DNA from: an uncultured Muribaculaceae bacterium
GTDB lineage: Bacteria; Bacteroidota; Bacteroidia; Bacteroidales; Muribaculaceae
Direction of reading: 5' to 3'
Assembly: GCA_910587545.1 (NCBI GenBank)
Contig: CAJUMI010000077.1
Location: 4,370 to 12,379 of the forward strand
Length of the DNA stretch: 8,010 bases
Part shown: piece after piece, positions 6,133 through 8,010 of the stretch
Layout of the letters: the number at the start of each line of letters is the position of its first letter
How positions within the stretch are numbered: position 1 is the first letter of the stretch
Program-made: the position numbers and the translations under genes
The notes under the pieces: model-generated
Database searches by the model: none
Told to the model about the DNA's origin: nothing
What the model saw: the letters and a program-made list of their open reading frames with translations, nothing else

Positions 6133-7395
6133 TCAGTCTTTGACCGGATCGAAGCCGGCGGCGCTGACGGCGGCAAACACCGAGTCATCGTCGGGATTGC
6201 CTTCTACAGTAGCAATACCTGAATTGAGATTGATTGTTACCGATTCGACGCCTTCGACCGCGGCTATCGCCTTGCGGACGCTTTCCTGACAATGAGGGCA
6301 GTTCATGCCTTTGATCTGATACTGTTTTGTCATTCCTTTATTGATTTGGGGATTGTGATTATGATTGTGCGAAGTGAAAAAGCCTGATGTCAGTGCGACG
6401 GCCAGCATAATGGCGAGTATGACGCCGCAGATGGCCGAGAACATGCCTGGAGCGGCTGAAGCGTGGCATGATGCGCCTGCAACGGATGCAGGCATGGGAA
6501 ACCATGATCTCGGCATCAGATAGTCGGCGGCAAGACCGAATATTATCGCTCCTGAGATGATCGACGCTATGTAGATCAGCGCTGCCCTGCGTCCCATCTC
6601 ACGGGTGAGCAGGGTGACCGACGCGAGGTTGGCGGCGGGTCCGGCCATGAGCAGAACGAGAGCTGTGCCGGGTGACAGGCCTTTGAGCATCAACGACAGG
6701 GCTATGGGTATCGAGCCTGTGGCGCAGACATACATGGGGACCGCGACCGCGACTACGGCCAGCATAGCGAGCAGCGGATAGCGGGCAAGCGATGCGAAGA
6801 AGTCGGTCGGAACAAATTCAGTGATTAGGGCGGCTATCAACAAGCCACCGACGAGCCATCCGCCTATGCTGCGCACCATGTCGTAAAATCCGTAGCGCAG
6901 AGCTTCACTCATTTTAGCCATGAAAGACCCGGAGATTTCTTCGTGATGTCTGTCTGATTGCTTTGTTCCGGCGGGGCTACAGATTGTGTCACACGGTTTT
7001 TCCGTGTGGTCTACGGCGATGCCTCCGAAAAATGCCGTGGTCATAGCAGCGATCGGTCGCAGGACGGCGAATGCCGGTCCTAAGAGCGACCATGTGGCCG
7101 CTATGCTGTCGACTCCGGTCTGTGGAGTCGAAATGAGAAATGCTGACGTCGCTGATTTCGACGCTCCGTTGCGGTGCATCGCGATGGCTGTGGGGAGCAC
7201 ACCGCACGAACACAATGGTAACGGCACTCCGATCAGTGATGCCTTTACGGCCGAACGCCATCCCGGGGCGGCAAGGTGGCGGCTCATGGTCTGAGGTGTC
7301 ACAAACGCATGCAACACTCCTGCTATGAAAAGACCCAACAGGATGTATGGAGCCATCTCGCAGGTCATCGTTATGATTGATTTGATAATTTCCAT
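6133..7395 (-). CDS. SO_0444-type Cu/Zn efflux permease fused to a C-terminal HMA domain
   Basis: The 420-residue inner-membrane protein belongs to the permease family of COG0701 (DUF318/ArsP-like), in the SO_0444 group linked to copper and zinc efflux. Two permease halves are visible. The first has VPLPLCSCGVLPTA (57-70; Cys62, Cys64) and STPQTGVDS (89-97). The second has MYVCATGSIPIA (221-232; Cys224) and LMAGPAANLASVT (249-261). A hydrophilic loop (130-160) is rich in Cys and His. After a last membrane helix (about 319-340) and a His/Asn-rich linker (343-348), residues 356-417 form a heavy-metal-associated domain with GMNCPHC (363-369; Cys366 and Cys369 bind metal). The fused domain may hand metal to the channel or sense it. 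Upstream lies an AraC-type gene with operator-like repeats, which fits metal-induced expression. The metal itself (Cu, Zn or another) is inferred only from the family. Confidence 0.93.
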   Translation of the reverse strand: MEIIKSIITMTCEMAPYILLGLFIAGVLHAFVTPQTMSRHLAAPGWRSAVKASLIGVPLPLCSCGVLPTAIAMHRNGASKSATSAFLISTPQTGVDSIAATWSLLGPAFAVLRPIAAMTTAFFGGIAVDHTEKPCDTICSPAGTKQSDRHHEEISGSFMAKMSEALRYGFYDMVRSIGGWLVGGLLIAALITEFVPTDFFASLARYPLLAMLAVVAVAVPMYVCATGSIPIALSLMLKGLSPGTALVLLMAGPAANLASVTLLTREMGRRAALIYIASIISGAIIFGLAADYLMPRSWFPMPASVAGASCHASAAPGMFSAICGVILAIMLAVALTSGFFTSHNHNHNPQINKGMTKQYQIKGMNCPHCQESVRKAIAAVEGVESVTINLNSGIATVEGNPDDDSVFAAVSAAGFDPVKD

Positions 7396-7422
7396 CGTCT
7401 GAGTCTGTAATTTTTACCGATG

Positions 7423-7430
7423 CAAAATTA
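7423..7430 (-). promoter_or_regulatory. -7 box for the efflux permease gene
   Basis: The minus strand reads TAATTTTG, a full match to TAnnTTTG, 27 nt before the ATG at 7395. No TTTG is present at the usual -33 distance; that place is taken by one of the TGTAACGT repeats. This suggests a promoter that depends on an activator. Confidence 0.6.
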
Positions 7431-7449
7431 CAAGCTTACGACACCTCTG

Positions 7450-7478
7450 ACGTTACATAATTAGGCAAAAACGTTACA
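7450..7478 (-). promoter_or_regulatory. Direct-repeat operator, probably bound by the adjacent AraC protein
   Basis: ACGTTACA occurs at 7450-7457 and again at 7471-7478, the same orientation and exactly 21 bp apart (two helical turns), matching the paired half-sites used by AraC-family regulators. On the minus strand the order is TGTAACGT, 13 nt, TGTAACGT, 19 nt, TAATTTTG. The nearer copy replaces the -33 box and the farther copy covers the stop codon of the regulator gene. The repeats are seen directly; binding by the AraC protein is inference. Confidence 0.6.
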
Positions 7479-7983
7479 CTTCGTTGAGTGGAATCCGGTG
7501 TCCGCTGATACGGAACTCTGAGGGGGTCATGCCGGTGATGTCCTTGAATTGGTGCGAAAGGTGGCCTACGCTTGAATAGCCGGTCTGCCATGCGATCTCG
7601 GATACGGTGAGTTGGCCGTCAAGCAGCAGTTCTTTCACCCGCTCTATTTTCTGAAGGATCTGATAGTTTTCGATTGTGCGGCCTTCCGAATCTGAGAAAG
7701 TGCGGCTCAGTGTGCGGTAGTCACGTCCGAGTTTTGATGAAAGATATTCAGATAGCTTCAGTTGCCGTGGGTCGTCGGAGCGCACCATAATGATGATCTC
7801 GCGTTTGATGCTTTCGACGAGCTCTTTGGCCGGGTCGGTGATGAGTTCGAAACCTGAATTTTCAAGTCGCTCTGCAATGATCTTTAGCTCGCTCTCAGTC
7901 AGATCTTCTTCAATGTCGGCGCGACCGAGCTCGACATGTGTGGCCTTTACCCCGGCATCGGCAAGAGCGGCGCCATATTCCAC
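7474..7983 (-). CDS. AraC-family transcriptional regulator, likely metal-responsive; 5' end uncertain
   Basis: The C-terminal half (about residues 77-158) is an AraC-type DNA-binding domain: LSEYLSSKLGRDYRTLSRTF, then ENYQILQKIERVKELLLDGQLTVSEIAWQTGYSSVGHLSHQFKDITGMTPSEFR, quoted here as two consecutive stretches split by a short GRTI segment at 101-104 and comprising both helix-turn-helix motifs. Confidence 0.3.
   Translation of the reverse strand: MEYGAALADAGVKATHVELGRADIEEDLTESELKIIAERLENSGFELITDPAKELVESIKREIIIMVRSDDPRQLKLSEYLSSKLGRDYRTLSRTFSDSEGRTIENYQILQKIERVKELLLDGQLTVSEIAWQTGYSSVGHLSHQFKDITGMTPSEFRISGHRIPLNEV
7474..7983 (-). CDS. AraC-family regulator beside metal efflux permease (main entry)
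   Basis: The product is a transcription factor of 169 residues from a GTG at 7983. Residues 77-158 hold the AraC DNA-binding domain: LSEYLSSKLGRDYRTLSRTF, then IERVKELL, the first helix-turn-helix (LTVSEIAWQTGYSSVGHLSHQF) given by positions 125-146, and GMTPSEFR. Residues 1-50 (ALADAGVKATHVELGRADIE and the ELITD segment) resemble the short HMA-like N-terminus of Bacteroidetes AraC proteins found beside metal transporters. That domain normally starts with a CxxC metal motif; here only KCPLK precedes the GTG in frame, and a TAG stop (8002-8004) blocks extension. The gene is therefore either short or damaged at its 5' end. It lies 78 nt upstream of the permease on the same strand, and its stop codon falls within the operator-like repeats. 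The metal-sensing role is inferred from family and context. Confidence 0.85.
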   Translation of the reverse strand: MEYGAALADAGVKATHVELGRADIEEDLTESELKIIAERLENSGFELITDPAKELVESIKREIIIMVRSDDPRQLKLSEYLSSKLGRDYRTLSRTFSDSEGRTIENYQILQKIERVKELLLDGQLTVSEIAWQTGYSSVGHLSHQFKDITGMTPSEFRISGHRIPLNEV

Positions 7984-8010
7984 GTCCTTCAGTGGACATT
8001 TCTAAATTTT

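Noticed and set aside
6986..7328. Several open frames of 60-100 codons on both strands
   Set aside because: All overlap the permease gene, whose conserved cysteine motifs are in the chosen frame.
7474..7983. A second, shorter entry for the AraC regulator in the feature list
   Set aside because: It duplicates the main AraC entry at the same coordinates; only one gene is present, and the main entry should be used.

Overview
The window looks like a chromosomal segment from a Bacteroidales bacterium, possibly Muribaculaceae-like; the family-level placement is inference. Three upstream regions carry the Bacteroidetes -7 promoter element TAnnTTTG, as TATCTTTG, TAAATTTG and TAATTTTG. Two products have lipoprotein-type N-termini, and the proteins resemble Bacteroidetes versions of their families. 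No rRNA, tRNA, CRISPR array, insertion sequence or phage gene was seen.

Layout: positions 1-4433 hold minus-strand genes. An ECF-type sigma factor (3843-4433), an AGCS-family sodium:amino-acid symporter (2402-3826) and lgt (1561-2409) form a tight probable operon, with a 16-nt gap and then an 8-nt overlap, driven by a well-formed promoter at 4570-4601. Downstream, with its own promoter, is a secreted S9A prolyl oligopeptidase lipoprotein (1-1426); its catalytic domain lies beyond the left edge. A long intergenic region (4434-4970) holds the sigma promoter, a hairpin at its predicted transcript start, and a doubtful 57-codon ORF. A plus-strand gene (4971-6056) encodes a Tat-like lipoprotein with a DUF4434-type TIM-barrel, glycoside-hydrolase-like domain. 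It ends at a perfect 12-bp inverted repeat shared with the convergent gene behind it.

The right third is a small metal-homeostasis module on the minus strand. An AraC-family regulator (7474-7983, possibly missing part of its N-terminus) lies upstream of an SO_0444-type Cu/Zn efflux permease with a fused C-terminal HMA metal-binding domain (6133-7395). Between them, two identical 8-bp direct repeats 21 bp apart occupy the place where the permease promoter should have its -33 box. This is the arrangement expected for AraC-type activation.

Functional links: Lgt would lipidate the two lipoproteins in the window. The AraC protein probably senses metal and switches on the efflux permease. Nothing here amounts to a clearly new multi-gene system. 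The points most worth a second look are the AraC operator, the in-frame stop just upstream of the regulator's start, the sigma-symporter-lgt operon, and the divergent symporter motifs.
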